This document shows positions 8,824-17,906 of a stretch of 64,000 bases of DNA, in pieces. The stretch is from Halalkalibacter sp. APA_J-10(15) (GTDB lineage Bacteria > Bacillota > Bacilli > Bacillales > Bacillaceae_D), in assembly GCF_023017105.1 (NCBI RefSeq), contig NZ_JALKEV010000005.1:124001-188000 (forward strand), given 5' to 3'. The notes below the pieces were generated by a model. The model was not told where the DNA came from, did not search any database, and saw only the letters and a program-made list of their open reading frames with translations. A program made the position numbers and the translations under genes. The stretch's first letter is position 1; every line of letters begins with the position of its first letter.

Positions 8824-10464
8824 ATGTCTGATCAAAAGTTATTGCGCGGCACAATGCTCTTAACAGCTGCGACAATGATTTCAAAAGTACTTGGTCTCAT
8901 TTATATTTTTCCGTTTACAGCTATCGTAGGCTCAACTGGGGTAGCATTATATAATTATGGTTATCTCCCCTACATGGTTTTGCTTAGTTTGGCAACTTTA
9001 GGAGTACCTTTAGCGATTTCAAAATTTGTTTCAAAATATCATACATTAGGTGATTACCGTACAGGTCATCGCTTGTTTAAGTCAGGAATCATCGTTCTAT
9101 CCATAACAGGATGTGTCGCTTTTCTATTATTATTTCTGTCTGCACCATCTTTAGCTCCTCTTATCGTTGATTCTTCAGATCTTCGCGGAAATACACACGA
9201 TGATATTGTTTTTACGATTCGAATGGTGAGTATTGCCTTAATTATCGTTCCTATTATGGCTGTAATCCGTGGGTACTTCCAGGGCTTTCAATCAATGGGG
9301 CCAACTGCTGTCTCACAAGTGATTGAACAGCTCGTTCGTATTTTCTTCATCCTAGTTGTGACTTTCTTTATCATACAAGTGATGAATGGCGAAGTAGGTA
9401 CGGCAGTTGGATTTGCAACATTTGGAGCATTTACAGGTGCGATTGGTGGTTTAATCATATTAGTGATGTATTGGTTTAAACGAAGACGGTTTATCTATGA
9501 GCAAATTGATAAAAGCACCGTCGATCATCAGCTTTCCTATAAAGAGATGTATAAAGAGTTAATAGCGTATGCTCTCCCTCTTTCGTTTGTTGGTTTAGCT
9601 TTACCTCTGTACCAAATAATTGATTTATTTACGTTTAATCATACACTAATGGCTAATGGGATGGATCAGGTCGTATCTGAGACGTATTTTGGTGTGTTTT
9701 CAGGGACAGCCCATAAAATTATTCTCATCCCTATGGCTTTAGCGACTGCTTTATCTGTGACGTTGATTCCAACGATTACTAAATCATATACGAGCGGTGA
9801 TCAACAAACGTTACAGAAACAGATTACGCAAACTTTTCAAATCATTCTCTTTTTAACCATACCAGCTGCAGTAGGGCTATCTGTACTTTCTTATTCAGTT
9901 TTTGGGTCTTTATACGGACTAGAGGATCTTGAAATTGGTGGTTATATTTTACGGTATTATGCACCAATCACTTTATTCTTTGCACTGTTTGCTGTAACAG
10001 CAGCCATTTTACAAGGGCTTAATAAACAGAAATATGCTGTCATCGCGTTAGCAGTAGGTTTATTCGTCAAGCTATTAACAACTCAAGTGTTACTTTCTTG
10101 GCTTGGTCCAATAGGGGGAGTTTTCGCAACTTATTTAGGTTATATAACTTCGCTTGCTGTTACGATCACAGCGATTGGAAAATACGCTCAATTCCATTAT
10201 GGATTTATTATGAAAAGAGCACTCCTTATTTCAATCTTCTCGTTTATAATGGCTATAGGCGTGATTGTCATTAACCTTGGGATGCGACAAATGCTGGAAG
10301 AGTTGACACGTTTAGCTGAGTGGGGAATTTTGCTTTTAGGGACAGGAGTAGGTTTTGTTATTTTTATGTTCCTATCTTACCGCTCTCATTTAGCAGGACA
10401 AGTATTAGGAAATCGTTTTCGTTTCTTGAAAAGAGAAAAGGCAAAACAACAGCAAGGTAATTAG
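8824..10464 (+). CDS. ytgP: MOP-superfamily polysaccharide/lipid II flippase (YtgP/SpoVB-like)
   Basis: A polytopic membrane protein (about 14 transmembrane segments) of the SpoVB/MurJ-type MOP exporters, which flip undecaprenyl-linked cell-wall precursors. The start of the protein has the typical LLRGTMLLTAATMISKVLGLIYIFPF. AVIRGYFQGFQSMGPTAVSQVIEQLVRI is a hallmark block of the B. subtilis YtgP/SpoVB group. I prefer ATG 8824 because the AGAAGG ribosome site is 7 bases before it; ATG 8818 sits almost on the site. The gene lies directly before two SEDS genes, which supports an envelope role. Substrate not provable from sequence. Confidence 0.88.
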   Translation: MSDQKLLRGTMLLTAATMISKVLGLIYIFPFTAIVGSTGVALYNYGYLPYMVLLSLATLGVPLAISKFVSKYHTLGDYRTGHRLFKSGIIVLSITGCVAFLLLFLSAPSLAPLIVDSSDLRGNTHDDIVFTIRMVSIALIIVPIMAVIRGYFQGFQSMGPTAVSQVIEQLVRIFFILVVTFFIIQVMNGEVGTAVGFATFGAFTGAIGGLIILVMYWFKRRRFIYEQIDKSTVDHQLSYKEMYKELIAYALPLSFVGLALPLYQIIDLFTFNHTLMANGMDQVVSETYFGVFSGTAHKIILIPMALATALSVTLIPTITKSYTSGDQQTLQKQITQTFQIILFLTIPAAVGLSVLSYSVFGSLYGLEDLEIGGYILRYYAPITLFFALFAVTAAILQGLNKQKYAVIALAVGLFVKLLTTQVLLSWLGPIGGVFATYLGYITSLAVTITAIGKYAQFHYGFIMKRALLISIFSFIMAIGVIVINLGMRQMLEELTRLAEWGILLLGTGVGFVIFMFLSYRSHLAGQVLGNRFRFLKREKAKQQQGN

Positions 10465-10521
10465 TGGGCATTCGACAAGTGTTGCTAATGATATCCTCTT
10501 TTGCTCTTTTTTCGCCTTTGA

Positions 10522-10527
10522 TATAAT
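10522..10527 (+). promoter_or_regulatory. Possible -10 element before the first SEDS gene
   Basis: TATAAT occurs in the gap downstream of ytgP, but only a weak TTTTGC lies at the -35 distance, so this is a tentative promoter for the SEDS pair. Confidence 0.3.
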
Positions 10528-10591
10528 AAAGGAATAGCTCACAATAATCTTGAACAGAAATGGTAGAAATAGGGTGTAGTTGGAGGATGCG

Positions 10592-11746
10592 ATGAAATAT
10601 TCATTTCGAAAAGATAATGATTGGTTCTTAATAATAACTGTATTCCTTCTTACGATATTTGGCCTTATTATGGTCTTTAGTGCAAGCTATGTATTTGGAA
10701 TCGCAATGGAAACACCAAACCCATATTATTTTATAAAACGACAATTACAATGGTTTTCTCTTGGAGCTTTCTTTTTCTTTGTCGTCATGCATGTTCCTTT
10801 TCGGTTATATAAAAAGCTATCACCATTGCTTATTATCTTATCACTCATCGCACTGGCACTCGTCCTAGTACCTGGAGTAGGCTATACTGTCAATGGAGCA
10901 ACAAGATGGATTCGGATTGGATCATTTCAAATTCAGCCTTCGGAAGTGGTCAAAATTGTGATTATTATTTATTTGGCACAGGTGTATTCACAAAAGCAAG
11001 CATACATCGATCAATTTATTCGCGGTGTCATGCCACCACTTATCATTGTAGGTTTTATATTTGGTCTCATTATGCTTCAGCCTGATTTAGGAACGGCGAC
11101 GTCCATTATGCTTGTGGCAGTCATCATTGTTTTCTTTTCAGGTGCAAAATGGTGGCATTTATTAAGTTTAGGTGTTGTAGGTGGATCTTTGTTCGCTGCT
11201 TTTTCAATGTCTGAGGACTATCGCATAAGACGATTAACTTCTTTTGTTGATCCTTTTGCTGATCCGTTAGATTCTGGATTACAATTGATTCAATCGTATA
11301 TTGCGATTGCTCATGGTGGAATAAGTGGTACGGGTCTGGGACAAAGTGTGCAGAAGTTATTTTATTTACCTGAGCCATTTACGGATTTTATTCTAGCTGT
11401 TATCTCTGAAGAACTAGGTCTTCTAGGCATTTTATTCGTTTTAGGAGCACATGCTCTAATCTTGTTTCGTGGGGTCATGATCGGGACACGATGTAAGAAC
11501 CCGTTTGGGAGCTTGTTAGCATTTGGAATTGTCTTTCAAATTGCGATTCAAGTAGTGTTTAATGTTGGGGCGGTAACGGGTCTATTACCTATTACAGGTA
11601 TTCCCCTTCCGCTCGTTAGTAATGGAGGTTCATCCTTGTTAGTTACTTTAGTCTCTTTGGCGATTTTAGCCAATATTTCTCGCTACAACATTCGGCAACA
11701 ACGTTTAAATGAAAATAAAGATGACGTCCAGCTTTCTGCTTCATAA
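10592..11746 (+). CDS. SEDS-family peptidoglycan polymerase, FtsW/SpoVE-like
   Basis: A polytopic (about 10 TM) protein of the FtsW/RodA/SpoVE family, glycosyltransferases that polymerise lipid II with a partner class B PBP. Conserved blocks: VNGATRWIRIGSFQIQPSEVVKI, LQPDLGTA, the extracellular loop LPEPFTDFILAVISEELG, and the terminal IPLPLVSNGGSSLL. The usual HTDF appears as FTDF, and SYGGSS as SNGGSS, so it is a somewhat divergent member. ATG 10592 is chosen because GGAGG lies 5 bases upstream; an in-frame TTG at 10580 has no such site. A second SEDS gene follows after 32 bases. FtsW versus SpoVE cannot be settled here. Confidence 0.87.
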   Translation: MKYSFRKDNDWFLIITVFLLTIFGLIMVFSASYVFGIAMETPNPYYFIKRQLQWFSLGAFFFFVVMHVPFRLYKKLSPLLIILSLIALALVLVPGVGYTVNGATRWIRIGSFQIQPSEVVKIVIIIYLAQVYSQKQAYIDQFIRGVMPPLIIVGFIFGLIMLQPDLGTATSIMLVAVIIVFFSGAKWWHLLSLGVVGGSLFAAFSMSEDYRIRRLTSFVDPFADPLDSGLQLIQSYIAIAHGGISGTGLGQSVQKLFYLPEPFTDFILAVISEELGLLGILFVLGAHALILFRGVMIGTRCKNPFGSLLAFGIVFQIAIQVVFNVGAVTGLLPITGIPLPLVSNGGSSLLVTLVSLAILANISRYNIRQQRLNENKDDVQLSAS

Positions 11747-11778
11747 GTAAGATTGCTGCTCTATAGATGGAGGGTCAA

Positions 11779-12972
11779 ATGGAAGAAAGAAAGACACCTT
11801 TTCAACAGATCGATTATACGCTACTGTTTTTAATGTTTGTTTTAATGTGTATTAGCTTGTTAGCGATTTATAGTGGGGTTTCTGGTTCTACTCAATATGC
11901 CCTGGTTCCTTCTGCTGTCGTTACACAACAATTAGTGTTTTATGTAGCGGGTTTTATTATCATGATTGGGATGCTATTTGTCGATTATGATTTGTTTAAG
12001 AGCTTCTCAATCCCATTATATTTCATAAGTTTAATTTCTTTAATATTAGTATCTTTCACACCTTTAGGAGTGCATAGAAATGGGGCAACTCGCTGGCTAG
12101 ATTTAGGCTTTGCGGAGCCACAGCCGTCAGAAATTATGAAGATCGTTCTGATTATCATTTTGGCACACATGTTATTTAAGATTACCCATAATCGTGTGTC
12201 TAAAGATTTGAAGTCAGATCTTGTTATTGTTTTTAAAGTGTTAGCGGTCGGGTTGCCACCTTTTTTCCTTATTTTGCGACAACCTGATTTAGGAACGGCT
12301 CTTGTTATTGCAAGTGTGATTGCAACGATGCTACTATTGTCGGGGGTTGCGTGGAGGATTTTGCTTGCACTTGGGCTATCAGCAGTTGCCGGGTTGTTAG
12401 GGCTTATTTATCTCCATAATACGAATTATGAATTGTTTTCAAAATTTATTGCTGGTCATCAATTAGATCGTATTTATGGTTGGTTAAATCCTTATGAATA
12501 TCAAGGAAGCTTCGGATATCAGCTCGTTACGGCTATTCGTGGAATTGGCTCGGGGCAATTGTATGGAACTGGCTTCATGCAAGGAGTGCAAACACAAAGT
12601 GATACGGTTCCTGAAATTCATACTGATTTTATTTTTACTGTCATTGGAGAAGAATTTGGGTTCTTTGGAGCCGTTATTTTAATAGTGACGTATTTCTTAT
12701 TATTTTATCGGATGATTATAATTGCCCTTACGTGTAACAATTTGTTTGGAACGTATTTAGTTTCAGGAGTGATCGGCTTACTTGTTTTCCAAGTTTTTCA
12801 AAACATTGCGATGACGATTGGATTAATGCCGATTACTGGCTTGGCACTCCCTTTTATTAGCTATGGGGGAAGTGCCCTCATTACGAATATGATTGCAATG
12901 GGAATTGTTTTGAATGTTAATATGCGAACGAAGCACTATATGTTTGAATCTGATGAAAATAGTTTGTCATGA
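11779..12972 (+). CDS. SEDS-family peptidoglycan polymerase, RodA-like
   Basis: The second tandem SEDS protein, about 10 TM segments. It carries HRNGATRWLDLGFAEPQPSEIMKI, LRQPDLGTALVI, the loop VPEIHTDFIFTVIGEEFG with the canonical HTDF motif, and the ending ALPFISYGGSALITNMIAMGIVLNV, which is closer to RodA than to FtsW. The start is ATG 11779, with GGAGGG just upstream; ATG 11767 overlaps that site and is less likely. Probably cotranscribed with the preceding SEDS gene. No class B PBP partner is nearby, so its cognate transpeptidase must be encoded elsewhere. The two paralogues differ clearly and are not a recent duplication. Confidence 0.88.
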   Translation: MEERKTPFQQIDYTLLFLMFVLMCISLLAIYSGVSGSTQYALVPSAVVTQQLVFYVAGFIIMIGMLFVDYDLFKSFSIPLYFISLISLILVSFTPLGVHRNGATRWLDLGFAEPQPSEIMKIVLIIILAHMLFKITHNRVSKDLKSDLVIVFKVLAVGLPPFFLILRQPDLGTALVIASVIATMLLLSGVAWRILLALGLSAVAGLLGLIYLHNTNYELFSKFIAGHQLDRIYGWLNPYEYQGSFGYQLVTAIRGIGSGQLYGTGFMQGVQTQSDTVPEIHTDFIFTVIGEEFGFFGAVILIVTYFLLFYRMIIIALTCNNLFGTYLVSGVIGLLVFQVFQNIAMTIGLMPITGLALPFISYGGSALITNMIAMGIVLNVNMRTKHYMFESDENSLS

Positions 12973-13045
12973 TAAGAGTGAACGCACGTTAACACGGGTA
13001 TAGATAGAAGAAGTTGTGAAGTGAAAAAAATGAGGAGGGATGATC

Positions 13046-13723
13046 ATGAAAGTAATCATTGGTTCTGGAAGGTTAGCAACATTGCTTATTGATCGAGTCA
13101 ATCGTTCAGAGACAATCGGGGTGTATGGACGAAACGAAAGTAAGATACAATCGTTATTAGCAAGGTATTCCCATTTAACGAAAGTCTCTATCGAACAATT
13201 AAAAGTCGCTGATGATATCTTTCTTTGTATCCCTGCCTCCAGCTATCAGGCTTTTTTTAAAGAAGCGAATCCTTTTTTAAAAAAAGAGGCGACGCTTTAC
13301 CATATGGCAACTGCGTTGATGAAGGAAGATGTTGAAGAGATGCTGCAAGGACAAGCTGTGCTTCCATTAAAGTTTGCTGGTCATGCGATTCAAGCGACAT
13401 ATGATCAAGGTGGTACGCTCGTTCTCGAAAAGCAATGGAGTGGAAAACGAGACTGGATCAATCAGTTATTTCCTCTCATGCAAGTTGTCATTGGAACAGA
13501 AGAAGAGGTTCTGATGGCTAACACGCTTGCAACGAAAGCAGCGATCGAAATGGCTATGACTGTTGAGAAGGAATTAAAGAAAAAAGGTATCTCAGATGAT
13601 ATTTCTTCACAAATGCTCAAACAAGTAGTTCCTGGTGTTTTAAACAGTTATTTATCAGGAGATCTTGGTCATTTTGCTCGTACATTTGTAAATGAAGTGC
13701 AAAAAAAGGTGGATCATCAATGA
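13046..13723 (+). CDS. ProC-like NAD(P)-binding oxidoreductase-related protein
   Basis: The N-terminus KVIIGSGRLATLLIDRV is a short Rossmann nucleotide-binding loop (GSGRLA), and the layout resembles pyrroline-5-carboxylate reductase-like proteins. It has an ADDIFLCIPASSYQ block after the fold, HAIQATYDQGGTLVL in the middle, and a helical C-terminal region. At about 225 residues it is shorter than true ProC, and I do not see the canonical ProC C-terminal motif, so the reaction is unknown. ATG 13046 has GGAGGG 6 bases upstream and is preferred over ATG 13040. The stop overlaps the ytzG start by 4 bases, suggesting coupled expression. Confidence 0.55.
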   Translation: MKVIIGSGRLATLLIDRVNRSETIGVYGRNESKIQSLLARYSHLTKVSIEQLKVADDIFLCIPASSYQAFFKEANPFLKKEATLYHMATALMKEDVEEMLQGQAVLPLKFAGHAIQATYDQGGTLVLEKQWSGKRDWINQLFPLMQVVIGTEEEVLMANTLATKAAIEMAMTVEKELKKKGISDDISSQMLKQVVPGVLNSYLSGDLGHFARTFVNEVQKKVDHQ

Positions 13724-14442
13724 GACTTGATAAATTATTATCCCATACAGGCTATGGAACAAGAAAAGAAGTGAAGAAGCTTCTGAAAACAGGTGCTGTA
13801 AAAGTGAATGCCAATTTTGTGAAAGATGCGAAAACGCAAGTTGACCCACAAAATGATACAGTGAGCGTCTATGATGAAACCATTTATTATCAACCGTTTA
13901 TCTATTTAATGTTAAATAAACCAAAAGGGGTTATCTCGGCGACAGAGGATCATCATCACCAAACCGTTGTTGATCTGTTGGAGATTGATGATCAGCGATA
14001 TGACCCATTTCCGGTAGGACGTCTAGATAAAGATACAGAAGGATTATTACTGTTAACAAATGATGGTCAATTTTCTCACTCGCTTATGTCTCCTAAGAAG
14101 CATGTTAAAAAGACGTATATAGCTGAAGTGGATGGGCAAGTAACCGATAAGGAAAAACTCCTTTTTCAAAAAGGTGTGGAATTAGATGACGGTTATTGGA
14201 CAAAGCCTGCAGAGTTAACCATTTTAAAAGCAGGTGAGGTCTCAATAGTACAATTAACGATTACTGAAGGAAAGTATCACCAAGTCAAAAGGATGTTTGA
14301 AGCAGTGGGGAAGAAAGTAATGGAATTAAAACGAATACAGATTGCTAACTTACGGTTAGATGAAACGTTGGAATTGGGAGGATATCGTGAACTGCGTGAG
14401 GATGAATGGCCTCTCCTATTTAATGATCATACTAACCAATAA
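13720..14442 (+). CDS. ytzG: RsuA-family 16S rRNA pseudouridine synthase (YtzG)
   Basis: Forms pseudouridine in rRNA. The N-terminal S4 RNA-binding domain (RLDKLLSHTGYGTRKEVKKLL) is followed by the catalytic domain with GRLDKDTEGLLLLTNDG; the Asp near residue 103 is the expected catalytic aspartate. The later KYHQVKRMFEAVGKKV is the conserved substrate-binding block of the RsuA/RluB/E/F group. ATG 13720 overlaps the previous stop (ATGA). A shared hairpin separates it from the convergent ytzE. The length of 240 aa is normal. RsuA specificity (16S) is inferred from family placement. Confidence 0.92.
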   Translation: MRLDKLLSHTGYGTRKEVKKLLKTGAVKVNANFVKDAKTQVDPQNDTVSVYDETIYYQPFIYLMLNKPKGVISATEDHHHQTVVDLLEIDDQRYDPFPVGRLDKDTEGLLLLTNDGQFSHSLMSPKKHVKKTYIAEVDGQVTDKEKLLFQKGVELDDGYWTKPAELTILKAGEVSIVQLTITEGKYHQVKRMFEAVGKKVMELKRIQIANLRLDETLELGGYRELREDEWPLLFNDHTNQ

Positions 14443-14474
14443 AAACCAGAGGATTTCGTTCCTCTGGTTTTTAT
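14441..14474. terminator. Bidirectional terminator between ytzG and ytzE
   Basis: AAAAACCAGAGG and CCTCTGGTTTTT pair around TTTCGTT-type loop bases, with A/T tracts on both sides, so it can serve both convergent genes. Confidence 0.88.
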
Positions 14475-14477
14475 TGG

Positions 14478-14696
14478 CTACGATACGCGGATTTTCTTAT
14501 TCGTGACCGTCCATTTCCCACGACTGGGGCTCTCAACGAGCTTGTTGTATTCAAGGACGTTTAAATCACGTTGGATGGTACGTTGAGTCGTTCCGAACTC
14601 TTCAACTAGTTCATTCGTTGTGACGGCCCCCTTTTGTTTGATGTAAAGGTAGATAGACTTAATTCGAGTCAGCATACGATCAGTTGAAGTTTTCAA
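14478..14696 (-). CDS. ytzE: Small DeoR-type HTH protein (YtzE)
   Basis: A 72-residue protein consisting almost only of a DeoR-family winged helix-turn-helix: RIKSIYLYIKQKGAVTTNELVEEFGTTQRTIQRDLNVLEYNKLVESPSRGKW. It lacks the sugar-phosphate sensing domain of full DeoR regulators, which is normal for YtzE. The start is TTG at 14696 with AAGAAGGAG 7 bases upstream. Target genes are unknown. It faces ytzG across a shared terminator and diverges from the dipeptidase gene. Confidence 0.85.
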   Translation of the reverse strand: MKTSTDRMLTRIKSIYLYIKQKGAVTTNELVEEFGTTQRTIQRDLNVLEYNKLVESPSRGKWTVTNKKIRVS

Positions 14697-14955
14697 ACAA
14701 CCACTCCTTCTTCTTAATCATGACTTTGTTAAGTAGAGTCTATGTAATAGAAGCTCCTTTCATGACGCTTATTACATGGACGAGGGAAACAACATCGACA
14801 TTTAGGGACAGTTGCAATTTACTTTTAAGAAAGGTATCGTTAAGTGGTTCTTTGATTTATACACGTGTAGAACCTTTCATTAATTACATTTTACAATAGA
14901 CAAGATAAATAAGCAAAGCGAAGCACTACATAATTGTTTAAATGGGGGATATGAT

Positions 14956-16374
14956 GTGAATTGGCGAGAAGAAGTGAACAAACGGAAGGAACAAATTGTC
15001 GAAACAGCTAGAGCATTTTTGCAAATTGAAAGTGTTCTTAACGAATCGACTGCGACTGAATCGACTCCATTTGGCAAGGGAATTGACGAAGCATTAACGT
15101 ATTTATTACAACGAGGTAAGGATTTTAATTTATCAACCAAAAATGTTGATGGCTACGCTGGGTTAATAGAGTATGGTCATGGAGAAGAAAGTGTCGGTGT
15201 GTTATGTCATATTGATGTAGTGCCAGCTCAGTCAAATGGTTGGCAAACGCACCCTTTTGCTGCAGAGGTGAGAGATCAGGCTATTATTGCTAGAGGAGCT
15301 ATGGATAATAAAGGACCGACGATTGCATCTTTCTTTGCATTAGTGTTATTAAAGGAATTAAGACTAGAGGTGAACAAGCGAGTTCAATTAATTATCGGTA
15401 CGGATGAGGAAAGCCACTGGCGTTGTGTTGAGCATTATTTTAAGCAAGAAGAAATGCCAGTGATTGGTTTTGCTCCTGATGCGGATTTTCCGATTATACA
15501 TGCTGAGAAAGGAATCATTGATGTGATACTATCACAGTCTAGACAAGTAAATAATCAGCCTCCGCCTAACTCTACTATCAAGTTAGTTCGCTTTACTGCT
15601 GGTGAGAGAATGAACATGGTACCTGATGAAGCAGTTGCCTTACTTGAAGGGAATCTTACACATTTAGAAATGATTAAAGAGAAATATGAGCACTATTTGC
15701 AAGATGAAGGATTAGATGGAATGGCTCGATTGAAACAGAGCAACATAGAACTCACCTGTTATGGCAAGGCTGCTCATGGATCAACACCAGAAGTAGGAGT
15801 AAATGCTGGAGTTGAGCTTGCATATTTCTTAGTTCATCAAGGTAATCTCCAAGATGAAGTAAGTCGATTTCTCTCAATTGTTTCAACGATGAGACATGAC
15901 TACAATGGGAAATCCTTAGGCATTGATATGAAGGATGAGGTCTCAGGAATGTTAAGTGTGAATGCAGGCTTAATCACCTACCAAGCGGATGGAGATGCGC
16001 AATTAGGCTGCAACATTCGCTATCCTGTAACGAAAGATGGTGATGTTCTTATCAATAAGCTCACAACGCTTGCAAATGAGCAAAAGCTCAATTGTCGGAT
16101 TATTGATCATATGAAGCCAAGCTATGTCGAGAAAGATGATCCGCTTATTCAAACGTTACAGGCCGTTTATGAGCGTCACACTGGTGAGAAAGCTGAGCTT
16201 CTAGCAATTGGTGGTGGAACGTATGCCCGATCTTTGCACAAAGGAGTCGCATTTGGCCCATTGTTCCCTGGAAGAAAAGATCTAGCACATCAGAAAAATG
16301 AAGAAATTCTAATTGAAGATTTGTTGAAGATGACGGCGATTTATGCCGATGCTATGTATGAGTTAGCCAAATAA
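14956..16374 (+). CDS. pepV: M20-family dipeptidase, PepV type (YtjP)
   Basis: A cytoplasmic zinc dipeptidase that cleaves dipeptides with broad specificity. The metal ligands are visible in GVLCHIDVVP (His and Asp), GAMDNKGPTIASFF (bridging Asp), GTDEESHWRCVEHY (Glu pair) and FAPDADFPIIHAEKG. The C-terminal IGGGTYARSL and FPGRKDLAHQKNE complete the PepV signature. The start is GTG 14956, since upstream ATGs run straight into TGA; GGGGGAT supplies the ribosome site. Length 472 aa, typical of PepV. A hairpin follows at 16437. Confidence 0.92.
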   Translation: MNWREEVNKRKEQIVETARAFLQIESVLNESTATESTPFGKGIDEALTYLLQRGKDFNLSTKNVDGYAGLIEYGHGEESVGVLCHIDVVPAQSNGWQTHPFAAEVRDQAIIARGAMDNKGPTIASFFALVLLKELRLEVNKRVQLIIGTDEESHWRCVEHYFKQEEMPVIGFAPDADFPIIHAEKGIIDVILSQSRQVNNQPPPNSTIKLVRFTAGERMNMVPDEAVALLEGNLTHLEMIKEKYEHYLQDEGLDGMARLKQSNIELTCYGKAAHGSTPEVGVNAGVELAYFLVHQGNLQDEVSRFLSIVSTMRHDYNGKSLGIDMKDEVSGMLSVNAGLITYQADGDAQLGCNIRYPVTKDGDVLINKLTTLANEQKLNCRIIDHMKPSYVEKDDPLIQTLQAVYERHTGEKAELLAIGGGTYARSLHKGVAFGPLFPGRKDLAHQKNEEILIEDLLKMTAIYADAMYELAK

Positions 16375-16436
16375 TACTTATGTTATGAGAAAGCCGCAAC
16401 ATAGAAAGTGCCTGGCTCTGTTTTAACGTTTAAAAG

Positions 16437-16467
16437 CCTAATGAGAAGTGTGGGTCTTCTCATTAGG
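16437..16467. terminator. Hairpin between pepV and the cysteine synthase gene
   Basis: CCTAATGAGAAG and CTTCTCATTAGG form a perfect 12-bp stem with a GTGTGGGT-type loop between two convergent genes. T-runs are poor, so efficiency is uncertain. Confidence 0.6.
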
Positions 16468-16503
16468 TGTTGACGCTATTAATGATCGAACGCTAAGAAA
16501 GAA

Positions 16504-17439
16504 CTAACTTTCGAAATCAAATAGATCTGTGGATAAATATCGTTCTCCAGTGTCACAAGCAATGGCGACGACCGAATCTTGTGTTGTGAGCTTCTTAGCG
16601 ATTTGCAGTGCTGCATAGCAAGCTGCACCTGAGGAAGGGCCGACAAGAATGGCTTCTTCCCGTGCTAGGCGAAGCGTTATGTTATAGGCATCTTCGTCTT
16701 CTACATTATGGATCTGATCGTAGACATCTTCATTTAAAATAGGTGGTACAAATCCTGGACTAGTCCCTACAAGCTTGTGGGGACCAGGCTTCCCTCCTGA
16801 AAGAACAGGAGAGCCAGCTGGTTCAACGACATGGATCGTTGACTGCGGGTACATTTTCTTTAATTCTTCGCCAGTACCTGTAATCGTTCCGCCTGTGCCA
16901 GAAGCTGCGACAAATGCGGAAAGTGACTGGCCAATTGAATCAAGACTGTCTTTAATTTCAACTGCTGTTGTATGGCGATGGGCATCAGGGTTTGCACTAT
17001 TTTCAAATTGCATCGGAATAAAGCTATTTGGGATCGTCTTAGCTAGTTCATTTGCTTTTTGAATAGCACCGGGCATCTTTAGATCACCATCTGTCAAAAC
17101 AACTTCGGCACCGTATGCTTTTAACAAGTTAATTCGTTCTTGTGACATCGTATCAGGCATGACTAGAATGGCTTTATAGCCTCGAGCAGCGGCATTCATC
17201 GCAATGCCAATACCAGTATTGCCGCTAGTTGGTTCAATAATTGTGGAATTAGGCTGAATGAGGTTGTCTTGTTCAGCTTGTATAATCATTTGATAGGCAG
17301 CGCGGTCTTTAACACTCCCACTTGGGTTTTGCATCTCCATTTTTAAATATACAGCTGCCCCATTTGGGTCAGTGATGCGGTTTAAGCGAATTAATGGAGT
17401 TTGTCCAATTAGATCGGCTATATTATTTACTACCTTCAT
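16504..17439 (-). CDS. ytkP: Cysteine synthase A (O-acetylserine sulfhydrylase), YtkP/CysK family
   Basis: A PLP enzyme making cysteine from O-acetylserine and sulfide. The PLP lysine is Lys44 in NPSGSVKDRAAY. The substrate loop PTSGNTG starts near residue 71, the phosphate-binding glycine loop is GTGGTITGTGE, and GPSSGAACYAAL is the family's C-terminal PLP-contact block. I start at ATG 17439 (MKVVNNIADLIGQTP), matching the family N-terminus; 16 more in-frame codons upstream are not expected to be translated. The AAAGGA site is somewhat far away. Position matches ytkP of B. subtilis, a CysK paralogue. Confidence 0.9.
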   Translation of the reverse strand: MKVVNNIADLIGQTPLIRLNRITDPNGAAVYLKMEMQNPSGSVKDRAAYQMIIQAEQDNLIQPNSTIIEPTSGNTGIGIAMNAAARGYKAILVMPDTMSQERINLLKAYGAEVVLTDGDLKMPGAIQKANELAKTIPNSFIPMQFENSANPDAHRHTTAVEIKDSLDSIGQSLSAFVAASGTGGTITGTGEELKKMYPQSTIHVVEPAGSPVLSGGKPGPHKLVGTSPGFVPPILNEDVYDQIHNVEDEDAYNITLRLAREEAILVGPSSGAACYAALQIAKKLTTQDSVVAIACDTGERYLSTDLFDFES

Positions 17440-17537
17440 GATGGGTACACGTCCTTTCCTGTCAAGAAACTTCCTATAGTGTATCATAATCGCGCTTTTA
17501 GAATAAAGATATCTTTCGCTATCAATTCGGAGGGAAT

Positions 17538-17906
17538 ATGAAGTATTTACAAACGACTTTGCAATTATCCATTTTCATTGTTATTTATTATCTGGGTGTT
17601 TGGATACAACAATTATTTTCATTGTTTATTCCAGGGAGTATTATTGGGATGACGCTATTATTCTTAGCTTTATCAATTGGTCTCATTCCACCAAAGTGGG
17701 TCGAACAGGGTGCATCTTTAATGCTTAAGCACCTACCTTTGTTATTTATACCAGTAACCGTAGGAGCATTACCGTATTTGCCTTTGTTTAAAGGAAGAGC
17801 TGCTCTCTTATTACTCATTGCTCTTATAAGTACAGCTATCGTTATGACTATTTCTGGTTTCATTTCACAGCGAATGGTAAGGAAAAAAGGAGATGAACTA
17901 GCTTGA
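17538..17906 (+). CDS. LrgA/CidA-family holin-like membrane protein
   Basis: A 122-residue, four-TM protein of the CidA/LrgA family, linked to control of murein hydrolases and to pyruvate transport in other Firmicutes. Family landmarks: LFIPGSIIGMTLLFLAL near residue 30 and LPLLFIPVTVGALPY near residue 70. The stop overlaps the TTG start of the next gene by 4 bases, the usual lrgA-lrgB arrangement. No LytST-type regulator is nearby. Whether it corresponds to LrgA or CidA cannot be told. Confidence 0.87.
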   Translation: MKYLQTTLQLSIFIVIYYLGVWIQQLFSLFIPGSIIGMTLLFLALSIGLIPPKWVEQGASLMLKHLPLLFIPVTVGALPYLPLFKGRAALLLLIALISTAIVMTISGFISQRMVRKKGDELA

